Source: Bacteroidota bacterium
Lineage (GTDB): Bacteria; Bacteroidota; Bacteroidia; Cytophagales; Cyclobacteriaceae
Length of the DNA stretch: 64,000 nucleotides
Assembly: GCA_018267135.1 (NCBI GenBank)
Contig: JAFDZA010000014.1
Location: 434,001 to 498,000, forward strand
Reading direction: 5' to 3'
Shown here one piece after another: positions 45,017 through 54,195 of the stretch. Positions within the stretch are counted from its first letter, which is position 1, and every line of letters starts with the position of its first letter. The notes below the pieces were generated by a model. It had not been told where the DNA came from. It searched no databases and was given only the letters and a program-made list of their open reading frames with translations. A program made the translations under genes and the position numbers.

Positions 45017-48013
45017 ATGAAGCCACTTTACTACACTCTCATTGGGTTGTTTATTTTTTCATCTGCCGCTTTGGCTCAGACCTCTACGATTTCCGGTACA
45101 GTTAAAGATGGCAGCAGCAATGTGCCCTTGGCCGGAGTAAACATTATTGTAAAAGGCAAAGTGGTGGGCACCGTAACCGATCTAAACGGAAAGTATGATT
45201 TGAAAGTAAACCAAGCACCTCCCTTTACATTGGTCTTTTCATTCATCGGTTTTCACACCGAAGAAACCGAAATAAAAGATACCAACGCCACGTTCGATCT
45301 TACCATGAAAGAAGAAACCATTTTAGGTCAGGAGGTCGTAGTATCGGCCTCGCGGGTAGAAGAAAAAATTATGGAATCGCCTGTGTCTATTGAAAAGATG
45401 GGCATATTGGCAGTTCAAAATACCTCAGCCGATAATTATTACAAGGGCATTGCTAACCTGAAAGGGGTAGATGTAACTACCAGCAGTATTAATTTTCAAA
45501 TCATTAATACCCGTGGGTTTGGCTCTACCGGCAATACCCGTTTTGTGCAGCTTACCGATGGCATGGACACCCAGGCACCGGCTCTCAATTTCCCGATCGG
45601 AAACCTAAACGGCCCCTCGGAGTTGGATGTGGAAAGTGTAGAACTTATACCGGGGGCATCGTCTGCACTCTATGGCCCCAACGCATTTAACGGAATGCTT
45701 TTAGTGAATAGTAAAAATGCTTTTGAGTACCAGGGGCTGAGTGCTTATTTTAAACAAGGCATAAACCACGTGGGCAGCAATTCTGATGCGCCTATTTCGC
45801 CCATGTATGATGGCGCCATCCGCTATGCCAAATCTTTCAATAACAAATTTGCCTTTAAAATTAATGCTGCCTACATGCAAGCCAACGACTGGCGCGGCAC
45901 CAGCACATTCGATCGCTACAACAACCGCACCCCGGCCGGTTTTAATTTTAACCCCGGCTCAGACCTGCTGCACTACATGGGCGATGAAGCCTCCATTAAC
46001 TTAGCCATTTTTCCGCTCAGCAGCAGCTGGCAAATATTTGGCGATAACAACACGCCTTACCAGCAAAATATTTTCACCACTTCCCCCACACGTTTATCTG
46101 CTTTGAGTTATGCGGCAGCCGGAGACCTGCCCAGCACGGTGGTATCGGTTACGCCCTATGCCGAAAAATACCTGATTGACTATCACGCCAAAAATTTAAA
46201 AGCCAACGTAGGGTTGTATTATCGCCTCAACGACAAGCTGGAACTCAGCTACCTTTATAATGGCGGATTTGGTACCAGTATTTATACAGGTGCGCAACGG
46301 TACTCACTCAAAAATTTTGGAATTGAACAACACCGGCTGCAACTGAGAGGCGATAATTTCTTTGTGCGCGCTTATACTACTATGGAGAACTCGGGCGACT
46401 CGTACATTACCGAGTTTTTGGCCAAGCGAATAAATGATCTCGCGGTTAGCGCCTCAAACCCGGTGTTCAACGATGTGTCGGGCTATCTGGCTACGTATGG
46501 AGCCGAGTACTTGCGCTATTTGTATACCAGCGGACTTCAACCCGGCCAGATCAATTCACTAACCGATACACAACTTCAAGGCATTACCGGAAAAAACCGG
46601 CTTCAAATTGAAGAAGCTGCCAACTTATATGCCCGTGGTGTGGTGGACTCGCGATTTATTTTAGACCCCAACTCGGCCGCCTTTCAGCAGATTAAGGCAC
46701 AGGCTATGAACGGCACCATTCCCAATGGTCCCCGGTTTAAAGACCACACAAGGCTGTATCATGGCGAAGTGCAATACGATTTTAAAAACCAAATAAAATG
46801 GGCCGATGTGATTGCCGGAGCCAGCTACCGCCAGTACATGCTGCAGTCGAACGGTACCATTTTCGATGATGCCAGCGGCCCCGTGCCCATCTACGAGTTT
46901 GGCGGCTATGTGCAAGCCTCTAAATGGGTAAACGATCGCAAAATAAAATTGTCAGTATCGGGGCGGTACGATCGCAACCTGAATTTTGCCGGTCGTTTTA
47001 ATCCGCGTTTTTCGGCTCTGTTTAAACTGAGCGAAAACTCGAACATCCGCTTTTCGTATCAAACGGGATTCCGCATTCCGCCCACCCAAGGGCAATATAT
47101 AGACCTGAACATTATCTCTACCCGCCTGCTGGGCGGGTTGCCCCGGTTTGCCGATAAATACCAGATTTTTAAGCCCTCCTCTACCGGGCAAAACCTGATC
47201 TTTGAGGGCAGCTCGGTTCAAAATTATTCTACGGCCGTATTTAACGGAGGCGCTAACGCAGCCGCCATTGGCGACCCCAACAACATAGCCTTGTTGCAGC
47301 CTTTCCATTGGACACCCGTAAAACCCGAACGCGTACAAAATTTTGAAGTAGGCTACAAAAGTATTGTAGATAACAGGCTGGTAATAGATGCCAGCTATTA
47401 TTACAATATCTACAACGATTTTGAAACAATGGTGAATTTCAGAATTGCCAGCCAGACTATGAGCGGTACACCTAATTACGCCACCCTGCTGAATGGCACC
47501 GCACTGATGAAAGATCCTTCCACCGGAATTATTTCCGGCAATTCGGGTTCGATCTACACCAACTACAATGGCACCTTTATGGGGCAAGGCGCGGTGGCCG
47601 GGTTAAGTTACAGTTTCCGAAAAGGCTATACACTCAGTGGCAACTACAACTGGAATGTGCTCATCAACCAACCCGATCCCAATAAATTTCAATCAGAATA
47701 CAATACCCCCGAGCATAAGTTTAATCTTTCCTTCGCCAACCGGAAGGTTACTGACCGCATCGGGTTTAATGTTACGTACCGCTGGCAAACTTCTTTCTTG
47801 TGGCAATCTTCTTTTACCTCGCCCCGCAACGGATTTGTGCCGGCCTTTGGCACGACCGATGCACAAATTTCTTACCGAATACCGCAAATAAAATCGGTGG
47901 TGAAATTTGGCGGCTCTAATATTTTCAATCTTAAATATATTTCTAATCTGGGCGGCCCCAACATCATGGGTATTTACTATGTGATGGTTACGTTCGATGA
48001 ACTTTTTAAATAA
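45017..48013 (+). CDS. TonB-dependent receptor with CarboxypepD_reg-like domain
   Basis: 998-residue outer-membrane receptor. Signal peptide MKPLYYTLIGLFIFSSAALAQ, then a CarboxypepD_reg-like domain (about 24-100, ISGTVKDGSSNVPLAGVNIIVKG), a plug domain (about 115-230) and a 22-strand-type barrel to the C-terminus (ending YYVMVTFDELFK). No SusD-like gene follows, so it is not a standard polysaccharide-utilisation pair. The ligand cannot be told. It is followed by a strong terminator at 48032. Confidence 0.93.
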   Translation: MKPLYYTLIGLFIFSSAALAQTSTISGTVKDGSSNVPLAGVNIIVKGKVVGTVTDLNGKYDLKVNQAPPFTLVFSFIGFHTEETEIKDTNATFDLTMKEETILGQEVVVSASRVEEKIMESPVSIEKMGILAVQNTSADNYYKGIANLKGVDVTTSSINFQIINTRGFGSTGNTRFVQLTDGMDTQAPALNFPIGNLNGPSELDVESVELIPGASSALYGPNAFNGMLLVNSKNAFEYQGLSAYFKQGINHVGSNSDAPISPMYDGAIRYAKSFNNKFAFKINAAYMQANDWRGTSTFDRYNNRTPAGFNFNPGSDLLHYMGDEASINLAIFPLSSSWQIFGDNNTPYQQNIFTTSPTRLSALSYAAAGDLPSTVVSVTPYAEKYLIDYHAKNLKANVGLYYRLNDKLELSYLYNGGFGTSIYTGAQRYSLKNFGIEQHRLQLRGDNFFVRAYTTMENSGDSYITEFLAKRINDLAVSASNPVFNDVSGYLATYGAEYLRYLYTSGLQPGQINSLTDTQLQGITGKNRLQIEEAANLYARGVVDSRFILDPNSAAFQQIKAQAMNGTIPNGPRFKDHTRLYHGEVQYDFKNQIKWADVIAGASYRQYMLQSNGTIFDDASGPVPIYEFGGYVQASKWVNDRKIKLSVSGRYDRNLNFAGRFNPRFSALFKLSENSNIRFSYQTGFRIPPTQGQYIDLNIISTRLLGGLPRFADKYQIFKPSSTGQNLIFEGSSVQNYSTAVFNGGANAAAIGDPNNIALLQPFHWTPVKPERVQNFEVGYKSIVDNRLVIDASYYYNIYNDFETMVNFRIASQTMSGTPNYATLLNGTALMKDPSTGIISGNSGSIYTNYNGTFMGQGAVAGLSYSFRKGYTLSGNYNWNVLINQPDPNKFQSEYNTPEHKFNLSFANRKVTDRIGFNVTYRWQTSFLWQSSFTSPRNGFVPAFGTTDAQISYRIPQIKSVVKFGGSNIFNLKYISNLGGPNIMGIYYVMVTFDELFK

Positions 48014-48031
48014 TGTTTTACTGAATTTCCG

Positions 48032-48059
48032 ACAGCACACGAGCGTGTGCTGTTTTTTT
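48032..48059 (+). terminator. Intrinsic terminator of the TonB receptor gene
   Basis: ACAGCACAC (48032-48040), loop GAGC, then GTGTGCTGT (48045-48053), a 9-bp perfect stem followed by a run of seven Ts. It is 19 bases after the stop. Confidence 0.92.
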
Positions 48060-48088
48060 GTATCCATTAATATTTGAATCCTTTGTTT

Positions 48089-49294
48089 ATGAGCTCATCT
48101 ATCCGTTTCCAAAGTAAGGCAACCGTTATCCTTCTTCTCACTTTACTGGTTGCCTGCAGTAAGAAAGATTCATCGTTTGTGCCGGTTACTTTGGTTAGCG
48201 CTACCGAGCAGGTAAGCCGTGCAGCAGGCGATTTAAAAACATTTATCGGAGCCTCGGGCATTAGTTTACCCACCAATGCTATTGCCTATGGCACGGATCT
48301 GTACACCATTACTTATAAAACGACTTATCAAGGGAAACCCATTACCGCTTCGGGATTGGTTATTCTGCCACAAACTACATCGCCCGTAGGCATGGTTTGT
48401 TTTAACCATGGCACCATTGCTGCTCATAGCGAAGCGCCTTCAGTGCAGCCGCTTAACAGCACGACCTGGATATTTTATTCCGCTCTGGCATCGCCCGGAT
48501 TGATTGCCGTAATCCCCGATTTTTTAGGATTTGGCAGCTCTGCTTCGATGCTTCACCCCTACTATGTAGAAGATGCTACGGCCACTCCGGTAATGGATGC
48601 CATGAAAGCCGCCCGCGAGTTGGCTATCCAAAAAGGGAAATCATTTAATGGAAAACTTTTTATTGCCGGCTATTCGCAGGGAGGATATGTAACCATGGCC
48701 ACGCACAAAGCCATCGAAGCTAACGGATTACCCAATTTTAATTTAGTAGCCTCGTTTCCCGCCTCGGGTGGTTATGATGTAAAAGGAATGCAAAATTATT
48801 TTTGGGGTTTGCCCACCTATGATGAGCCCTTTTTTTTGGCTTATGTAGCGATGGCCTACAAAAACTACTACAATTGGTCTCAACCGCTTACGGATGTTTT
48901 TCAAGCAGCGTATGCAGAAGTTATTCCCGGTTTGTTTGATGGTACGAAAACCGGAGACCAGATTAACGCAGCTTTAAATGACACCATCCCTAAACTGGTA
49001 ACACCCGATATTCTGGCCAACATCAATACCAACACCCGCTATCAATACATCGTCAATGCCTTTACCGAAAATTCCTTGTTGGATTGGTACCCCACAACCA
49101 AAATGTATATGTACCATGGCGATGCCGATATTACCGTACCTTACCAAAACTCGGTTGCTACTTATAATACCTTACTGGCCAATGGAGCCTCTCCATCTGT
49201 ACTCACTTTTACCACTCTTCCAGGGGCTACACACGGCACTGGCGTAGTGCCTTATATTCAAGATTTTATTCCTATTATGTTATCGCTGAAATAA
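48089..49294 (+). CDS. Lipoprotein alpha/beta hydrolase (secretory lipase/esterase-like)
   Basis: 401 residues from the ATG at 48089; a TTG at 48074 would add five residues before the signal peptide. Lipobox LVAC gives Cys23. The alpha/beta-hydrolase nucleophile elbow GYSQGG (near residue 197) is clear. The oxyanion region CFNHGT is near 116, an Asp in YHGDADITVPYQN near 350, and the His in PGATHGTG near 380, so a complete triad is possible. It resembles fungal-type secretory lipases and bacterial tricarboxylate or polyester esterases. The natural substrate is unknown. Confidence 0.83.
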   Translation: MSSSIRFQSKATVILLLTLLVACSKKDSSFVPVTLVSATEQVSRAAGDLKTFIGASGISLPTNAIAYGTDLYTITYKTTYQGKPITASGLVILPQTTSPVGMVCFNHGTIAAHSEAPSVQPLNSTTWIFYSALASPGLIAVIPDFLGFGSSASMLHPYYVEDATATPVMDAMKAARELAIQKGKSFNGKLFIAGYSQGGYVTMATHKAIEANGLPNFNLVASFPASGGYDVKGMQNYFWGLPTYDEPFFLAYVAMAYKNYYNWSQPLTDVFQAAYAEVIPGLFDGTKTGDQINAALNDTIPKLVTPDILANINTNTRYQYIVNAFTENSLLDWYPTTKMYMYHGDADITVPYQNSVATYNTLLANGASPSVLTFTTLPGATHGTGVVPYIQDFIPIMLSLK

Positions 49295-49451
49295 ACCATG
49301 ATGATGCATTAGGGATGCATCATCTGCCCAATGTCAACCTCGTCTTAACCCTGACAATGAAAATCACCATTGGGTATTTTATCTTCATGGATAGGTTGTT
49401 GATTTTCATTCGTCAATCATGCAAATAGATTTTCTATAATGATTTGGGATA

Positions 49452-49487
49452 AAAAAATACCCCCGGTTTTTACCGGGGGCATTTTTT
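49452..49487. terminator. Bidirectional intrinsic terminator
   Basis: CCCCCGGT (49460-49467), loop TTTT, ACCGGGGG (49472-49479). Read rightwards it is followed by CATTTTTTAG, and leftwards by GTATTTTTTTATC. It serves the convergent hydrolase (ends 49294) and FAS1 (ends 49507) genes. Nothing else is evident in 49295-49451. Confidence 0.85.
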
Positions 49488-49506
49488 AGAATTCTATTTA
49501 TAATTT

Positions 49507-50673
49507 TTATTTCAATATACCTGCAATTACCTCTAACGACCCGTTGCTGGGAGTTAAAAGTTCTTGTGCGATATAGGCACCCGATGGGGTAGTGTTAAGC
49601 AATGTTATACCGTAAGGGCCTGTGCTAACAGAAGGAGAGCCTTTCGATACAGTTATATTTTTACTGGCTCCTGAAGCGGGAGTAATAGTTTGTGCATTGG
49701 CAAATTGAGTAGTGCCACCTCCTCCGGCTGTGGTGTATTTAGCAGAAGTTACCAAATGGTTCAGCAAAATTCCGCGCGCAACACCAGGATTCGCTGCCAA
49801 ACTGCTTACAAAAGCAGACTCAGAAACTGACTGTGCTGCGGCCGCTGCGGCAAAAACTGCATTAGGCGGGGCGAAGAAAGTGATGCCTTGCAGGTTGGCC
49901 GTTGGTGTGCCACCAGCCGAAATAGGCATGGCTAACCAGGTAGAAATACGGAATGAAAGTGTGCTTGGGTTTTCAGTAAAGCTGGCATCGGCTGCCATAA
50001 TAATTGTAGCCAAATCGCTAAAACTGGCACCTAACATCACTGTACCGGCAACCGTACCTAAAATAGGAGTAAGTGTTCTGCCCACTGAAGGAGGGATCAA
50101 TACCGACCCGGTAACGTGAAACACTCCATTGGTAGCCTTTTGATTGGCCACCACAATAGCGATAGATTGGTTAGTTGAACCCGTTTTCAGAGTTCCATCT
50201 GTATTAACAACAATATTTTGCACCGTTGCACTGGCCACATCCGTATAGAGCGTAGGGAAAGAAGCGGCCGGTGTTAAGGCCGACTGCAGTTGTGTGCCGG
50301 CTACAATATGGTATTTAAGTACGCCCTCAATAATGGCAGGATTAATCAGTTTTATATTGGTAGGAAATCCAGGGGTAGCCAATAACGAAATAAAGGCAGC
50401 ATTAGATGGCGCAAATACGGTGTAAGGAGTGGTGCCGGTAAGTAAAGTAACAAGATCAGGGTATATATTGATGTATTTTACCAGCGAATCCAACGCCTTA
50501 TCTGATGTAACCGTGGCCGACTGCTTAAATGAAGCTGAAGCCATTAATTGAAGTAAGTTTTGAGTAGGAGCCGGTGGCGCACTAGACGAACTTGAACATC
50601 CGCTCAGCACCCAAAGAGAGAAAACGGTTACAGCTACCAGTGCACCGCTTACAATGGATCGTAGTTTTTTCAT
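49507..50673 (-). CDS. FAS1 (fasciclin) domain lipoprotein
   Basis: 388 residues. Signal peptide with lipobox LSGC (Cys26) followed by a Ser/Pro-rich stretch. Two FAS1 domains lie at about 45-185 and 205-388. The first has the clear H1/H2 boxes (YTVFAPSNAAFISLL and LKYHIVAGTQLQSAL) and the second the same pattern (ITFFAPPNAVFAAAA, ILLNHLVTSAKY). FAS1 lipoproteins mediate adhesion or surface contacts. It has its own promoter and an inverted repeat upstream. Confidence 0.9.
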   Translation of the reverse strand: MKKLRSIVSGALVAVTVFSLWVLSGCSSSSSAPPAPTQNLLQLMASASFKQSATVTSDKALDSLVKYINIYPDLVTLLTGTTPYTVFAPSNAAFISLLATPGFPTNIKLINPAIIEGVLKYHIVAGTQLQSALTPAASFPTLYTDVASATVQNIVVNTDGTLKTGSTNQSIAIVVANQKATNGVFHVTGSVLIPPSVGRTLTPILGTVAGTVMLGASFSDLATIIMAADASFTENPSTLSFRISTWLAMPISAGGTPTANLQGITFFAPPNAVFAAAAAAQSVSESAFVSSLAANPGVARGILLNHLVTSAKYTTAGGGGTTQFANAQTITPASGASKNITVSKGSPSVSTGPYGITLLNTTPSGAYIAQELLTPSNGSLEVIAGILK

Positions 50674-50694
50674 AGAAGTGATTTAGTTATTAAT

Positions 50695-50718
50695 GGTTAT
50701 TAATTCAGACTAATAACC
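50695..50718 (-). promoter_or_regulatory. Inverted repeat at the FAS1 transcription start region
   Basis: GGTTATTA (50695-50702) and TAATAACC (50711-50718) are perfect 8-bp arms separated by 8 bases. The right arm adjoins the -7 box, so the site would cover the predicted start of transcription. It may be a repressor operator or a 5' mRNA hairpin. Confidence 0.4.
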
Positions 50719-50747
50719 AAAGGTAACTATTTTTTAGTGTACCTCAA
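50718..50747 (-). promoter_or_regulatory. Bacteroidota-type promoter of the FAS1 gene
   Basis: On the minus strand TTG (50747-50745), 19 bases, then TACCTTTG (50725-50718): exact -33 and -7 elements with the preferred spacing. The -7 box ends 44 bases before the FAS1 start codon. Confidence 0.55.
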
Positions 50748-50771
50748 TCGTTAGAAATGACTAAAAAAGAG

Positions 50772-51728
50772 CTAAAATAATTGCTTGGCTATCTTATAAA
50801 TCGGGTCTGATTTTCCCATCGAATAAAAATGAAGCGTAGGTACACCAAACTTTATTAACTCGTTAGCTTGCTGCACGGCCCATTCTATGCCTACTTGCTT
50901 TACGGCTGCATTGTCTTTGCATTTTTCTACTTCATCGGCCAGTGCTTCGGGTAAGTCAATATGAAAAATGTTAGGCAAAATATTGGATTGCGATTTGGTA
51001 GTGATGGGCTTAATACCCGGAATAATAGGAACGGTGATACCAGCCTCGCGGCAACGCTCTACAAAATCAAAATAACATTGATTATCAAAAAACATTTGGG
51101 TTACAATATATTCAGCTCCTAAATCAATTTTCAATTTTAAAAATTTCAAATCAGTTTTCAGGTTAGGAGCAAAAAAATGTTTTTCAGGATAGCCGGCCAC
51201 GCCTATGCAAAAATGTGTGGGGGCTGCGTTCTCCAGATCTTCGTCAATAAAACGCCCCTTATTCATGTTCACTACTTGTTCTACTAACTCCGAAGCAAAC
51301 TTGTGGCCATCGGGGTCGGGCATAAACCGGGCTTCCGTCTTGATGGCATCGCCTTGCAGAACCAATACATTGTCTATTCCTAAAAAATGTAAATCAATTA
51401 ATGCGTTCTCGGTTTCTTCCCGGCTAAATCCGCCACATATAATATGTGGAACCGTATCTACTTTATACCGGTTTTGTATGGCGGCACAAATGCCCACCGT
51501 TCCGGGGCGTTTGCGTGTAGAACGTTTTTCTAACAATCCGTTTTCCTTTTTTTTGAAAACATATTCTTCACGGTGATAGGTAACATCTATAAATGGCGGG
51601 TTAAACTCCATCAGCGGATCTATGTTATCAAACAACGATTGTATGTTTTCGCCTTTTAAGGGTGGAAGTATTTCAATGCTAAACAGGGTCTTGCCGCGGG
51701 CATTTTTTATGTGATCAGTTACTTTCAT
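50772..51728 (-). CDS. metF: Methylenetetrahydrofolate reductase
   Basis: 318 residues, FAD-dependent TIM-barrel enzyme that reduces 5,10-methylene- to 5-methyl-tetrahydrofolate for methionine synthesis. Visible family blocks are FSIEILPPLKG (with the key Glu), the FAD-binding NVLVLQGDA, GVAGYPEKH and TQMFFDNQCYFDFVE. It is a monocistronic gene. No SAM or folate riboswitch was recognised upstream. Confidence 0.96.
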   Translation of the reverse strand: MKVTDHIKNARGKTLFSIEILPPLKGENIQSLFDNIDPLMEFNPPFIDVTYHREEYVFKKKENGLLEKRSTRKRPGTVGICAAIQNRYKVDTVPHIICGGFSREETENALIDLHFLGIDNVLVLQGDAIKTEARFMPDPDGHKFASELVEQVVNMNKGRFIDEDLENAAPTHFCIGVAGYPEKHFFAPNLKTDLKFLKLKIDLGAEYIVTQMFFDNQCYFDFVERCREAGITVPIIPGIKPITTKSQSNILPNIFHIDLPEALADEVEKCKDNAAVKQVGIEWAVQQANELIKFGVPTLHFYSMGKSDPIYKIAKQLF

Positions 51729-52121
51729 TTACAAAAATGAATTGAAAAAAAATAGATAATGCTATGTTTGTTGAGTTGAAGTAATAATTGGCTACTGTAT
51801 AGTTTTTTGTAAAAATACATCATTTGGAGTTTGCTCATTACATTTTCTTGCCGGTCTTCAGTTTAATTGGTTATTAATTGCACCTGTTTGTACGGTTGTG
51901 CATGGGAAGTCTAAACAAGATCGTTCTCATTGTCGTTGATTTTAAGTATTACTTGCACCGCTTCATTTTACGAGATTGATCGGGCAATTAGCTTTGATGA
52001 ATGTTATAAGCAAACCTATTTTCAACAAACTCTATCGGTAATGACCAACTATCCAAACGGGTGGTTCTTACTTAGCATCTATATATGCCATTTGTTATGA
52101 CCTAACTGAAGATAAATGGCT
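51729..52121. other. Long intergenic stretch upstream of metF
   Basis: 393 bases, AT-rich, between the metF start and the protease stop (both leftward). I see no reading frame with sense, no tRNA, no clear terminator for the protease gene and no riboswitch core. It must hold the metF promoter, of which only a CATTTTTG -7-like string close to the start is visible. Confidence 0.5.
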
Positions 52122-54155
52122 CTACCCTATCCTTTTTGTTATCACTTCACTTAAAATTAAAAGGCCTTCCCGCAGATATTCATCTTTCAGTTTTTGAATT
52201 TCATCTAACGGCATTCCATCTTTGGATAGCCCCAGTTTAGTGTCGAGTTTTTCAGCGCTTTTCTTTTTTTCATCCTCTTCCATTTGTTTTTTTCGAACAG
52301 ACTCATTAAGTGAAATCGTTTTTTGGCGTAGGTTTTGTCTTAATTCATCTACTTCTGCCAAATAGTTTTTTAAAGAAACATCATGTTGTAACCGGTCTTG
52401 ATACGACTGGTTCAGGCTGGCAATGAGTGGAGCATTTACGTCTGTGCATTTTTGGTAAGAAGCCGGGGGGATAACATCCCAAGGTAAGGCGCTGGGGTTA
52501 GAGCTTTCGCCATATTGCTCAGGGTTTAGGGCTGTAGGCAATTTTACATCTGGCTCCACACCTTTATGTTGTGTGCTGCTGCCACTGATGCGATAAAATT
52601 TTTGGGTGGTAAACTTCAATTCGCCAACAGGCTCGGCTTCATTTAGAAGTTGCGCCAGCCCTTGCACACGCTGCACCGTGCCCTTTCCGTATGTTGATTC
52701 GCCCACGATGACACCTCGGTGGTAATCCTGAATGGCCCCGGCAAAAATTTCGGAGGCCGAAGCACTAAAGCGATTAGTGAGTACAACCAGCGGGCCACTA
52801 TAGGTTATACTTTGATCATCATCATTGCCAAGCTGAATTTGATTATTCGATGATTTTACCTGGACCACCGGACCTTCTTTAATGAATAACCCGGTCAGGT
52901 CAATGGCTTCGGCTAATGAGCCTCCTCCGTTGTTACGCAAATCGATGACCAATCCATTTATATTTTCAATCTTTAATTCGTTAATTAATTTTTTTACGTC
53001 ACGCGTAGTACTGCGATAATCCGGGTTTCCTTTTTGGTACTCTTCAAAGTCCATGTAAAAACTGGGAAGGGTAATGACCCCCATCTTCAGTTCTTTACCA
53101 TTCGCATTATAGTGGATTAAACTTTTTTTGGCCGCCTGATCTTCCAGTTTTATTTTATCACGAATAAGCGTAATCTCTTTTGCTGTTCCACTAATACCTG
53201 TTTTGGAAGGAAGGATCGTTAAACGTACATAGGTTCCTTTGGGCCCTTTAATAAGTTTTACAACATCATCTAACCGCCAGCCAATAACATCTACCATCTC
53301 CCCTTCTTTTCCTTGCGCCACCCCGGTTATGTAATCATTGACGTGCAGTTTCCCCGATTTATCGGCATCTCCGCCCGGCAAAATGCGGGCTACCTTGGTA
53401 TAATCATTTTCAATCGTGAGCTGCGCTCCAATCCCTTCCAGTGAGAGGCTCATGCTCTGTTTAAAAAGATCCGCTGCTTTGGGAGAAAAATAATTGGTAT
53501 GCGGATCGTACGATTCTGTAATGGCATTCATGTAAAGACTAAAAACATCTTCGGCATTAAATTTCTCAAATGATTTTTGGAAGCGTTCGTATCTTTTTTT
53601 AAGAATATCTTTTATCTCATCCGGTGTTTTACCGGTCAGTTTTAAGCTCAGTGCTTGACTTTTTATTGTTTTTCTCCAAATTTCATTTAAGTCGCTTACC
53701 GAAGCTGCCCAGGGTTTTTCTTCACGATCGGCTTCATACAATTCGTTGCTGGTATAGTCAAACGACTTACCGATTAAGTAATTGAGTACATAACTCATTC
53801 GCTCGTTGTATCTTTTAATAAAAATAGAATAAATGGTATAGGCTGGCGATACATCTTCTTTGCGGGTATAATCATCTATCTGATCTTTGTATTTAGCAAA
53901 AGATTGGATGTCGGATGCCAAAAAATAACTTCGGTTATTATCGAGTTCACGTATATACTGTTTCAATATGGCTTCTGAAAGAGAGTCATTTAAAACCAGC
54001 TTCCGATAGTGGTAGTGATCTAATAAATAAGATATTACCCGGGCTTCGCGGCCATAAACAGGCTTCGGCACTAATGCTGACGTATCAGCCGGGATTGCCC
54101 CGAGGAAACAACGGGCATTGATAGAAATAAAAATAAATAGAAATCCCCTCTTCAT
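52122..54155 (-). CDS. Tail-specific (carboxy-terminal processing) protease, Prc/S41 family
   Basis: 677 residues from the ATG at 54155 (signal peptide MKRGFLFIFISINARCFLG). An in-frame ATG at 54218 would overlap the preceding gene and spoil the signal. Layout: helical N-domain, PDZ domain (about 215-300, SLEGIGAQLTIENDYTKVARILPGG), S41 catalytic core and a C-terminal helical domain (DUF3340-like). Catalytic Ser is in FSASASEIFAG and Lys in STYGKGTVQ. It degrades or trims periplasmic proteins from the C-terminus. Confidence 0.93.
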   Translation of the reverse strand: MKRGFLFIFISINARCFLGAIPADTSALVPKPVYGREARVISYLLDHYHYRKLVLNDSLSEAILKQYIRELDNNRSYFLASDIQSFAKYKDQIDDYTRKEDVSPAYTIYSIFIKRYNERMSYVLNYLIGKSFDYTSNELYEADREEKPWAASVSDLNEIWRKTIKSQALSLKLTGKTPDEIKDILKKRYERFQKSFEKFNAEDVFSLYMNAITESYDPHTNYFSPKAADLFKQSMSLSLEGIGAQLTIENDYTKVARILPGGDADKSGKLHVNDYITGVAQGKEGEMVDVIGWRLDDVVKLIKGPKGTYVRLTILPSKTGISGTAKEITLIRDKIKLEDQAAKKSLIHYNANGKELKMGVITLPSFYMDFEEYQKGNPDYRSTTRDVKKLINELKIENINGLVIDLRNNGGGSLAEAIDLTGLFIKEGPVVQVKSSNNQIQLGNDDDQSITYSGPLVVLTNRFSASASEIFAGAIQDYHRGVIVGESTYGKGTVQRVQGLAQLLNEAEPVGELKFTTQKFYRISGSSTQHKGVEPDVKLPTALNPEQYGESSNPSALPWDVIPPASYQKCTDVNAPLIASLNQSYQDRLQHDVSLKNYLAEVDELRQNLRQKTISLNESVRKKQMEEDEKKKSAEKLDTKLGLSKDGMPLDEIQKLKDEYLREGLLILSEVITKRIG

Positions 54156-54195
54156 GGCTATCAAGAATAAATTGTTCTGTTTTCTCTTCGTGTTT

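Noticed and set aside
46952..47587. 211-codon open frame on the minus strand inside the TonB receptor gene
   Set aside because: It is antisense to strongly conserved barrel sequence, has no recognisable domain, and arises from the codon pattern of the real gene.
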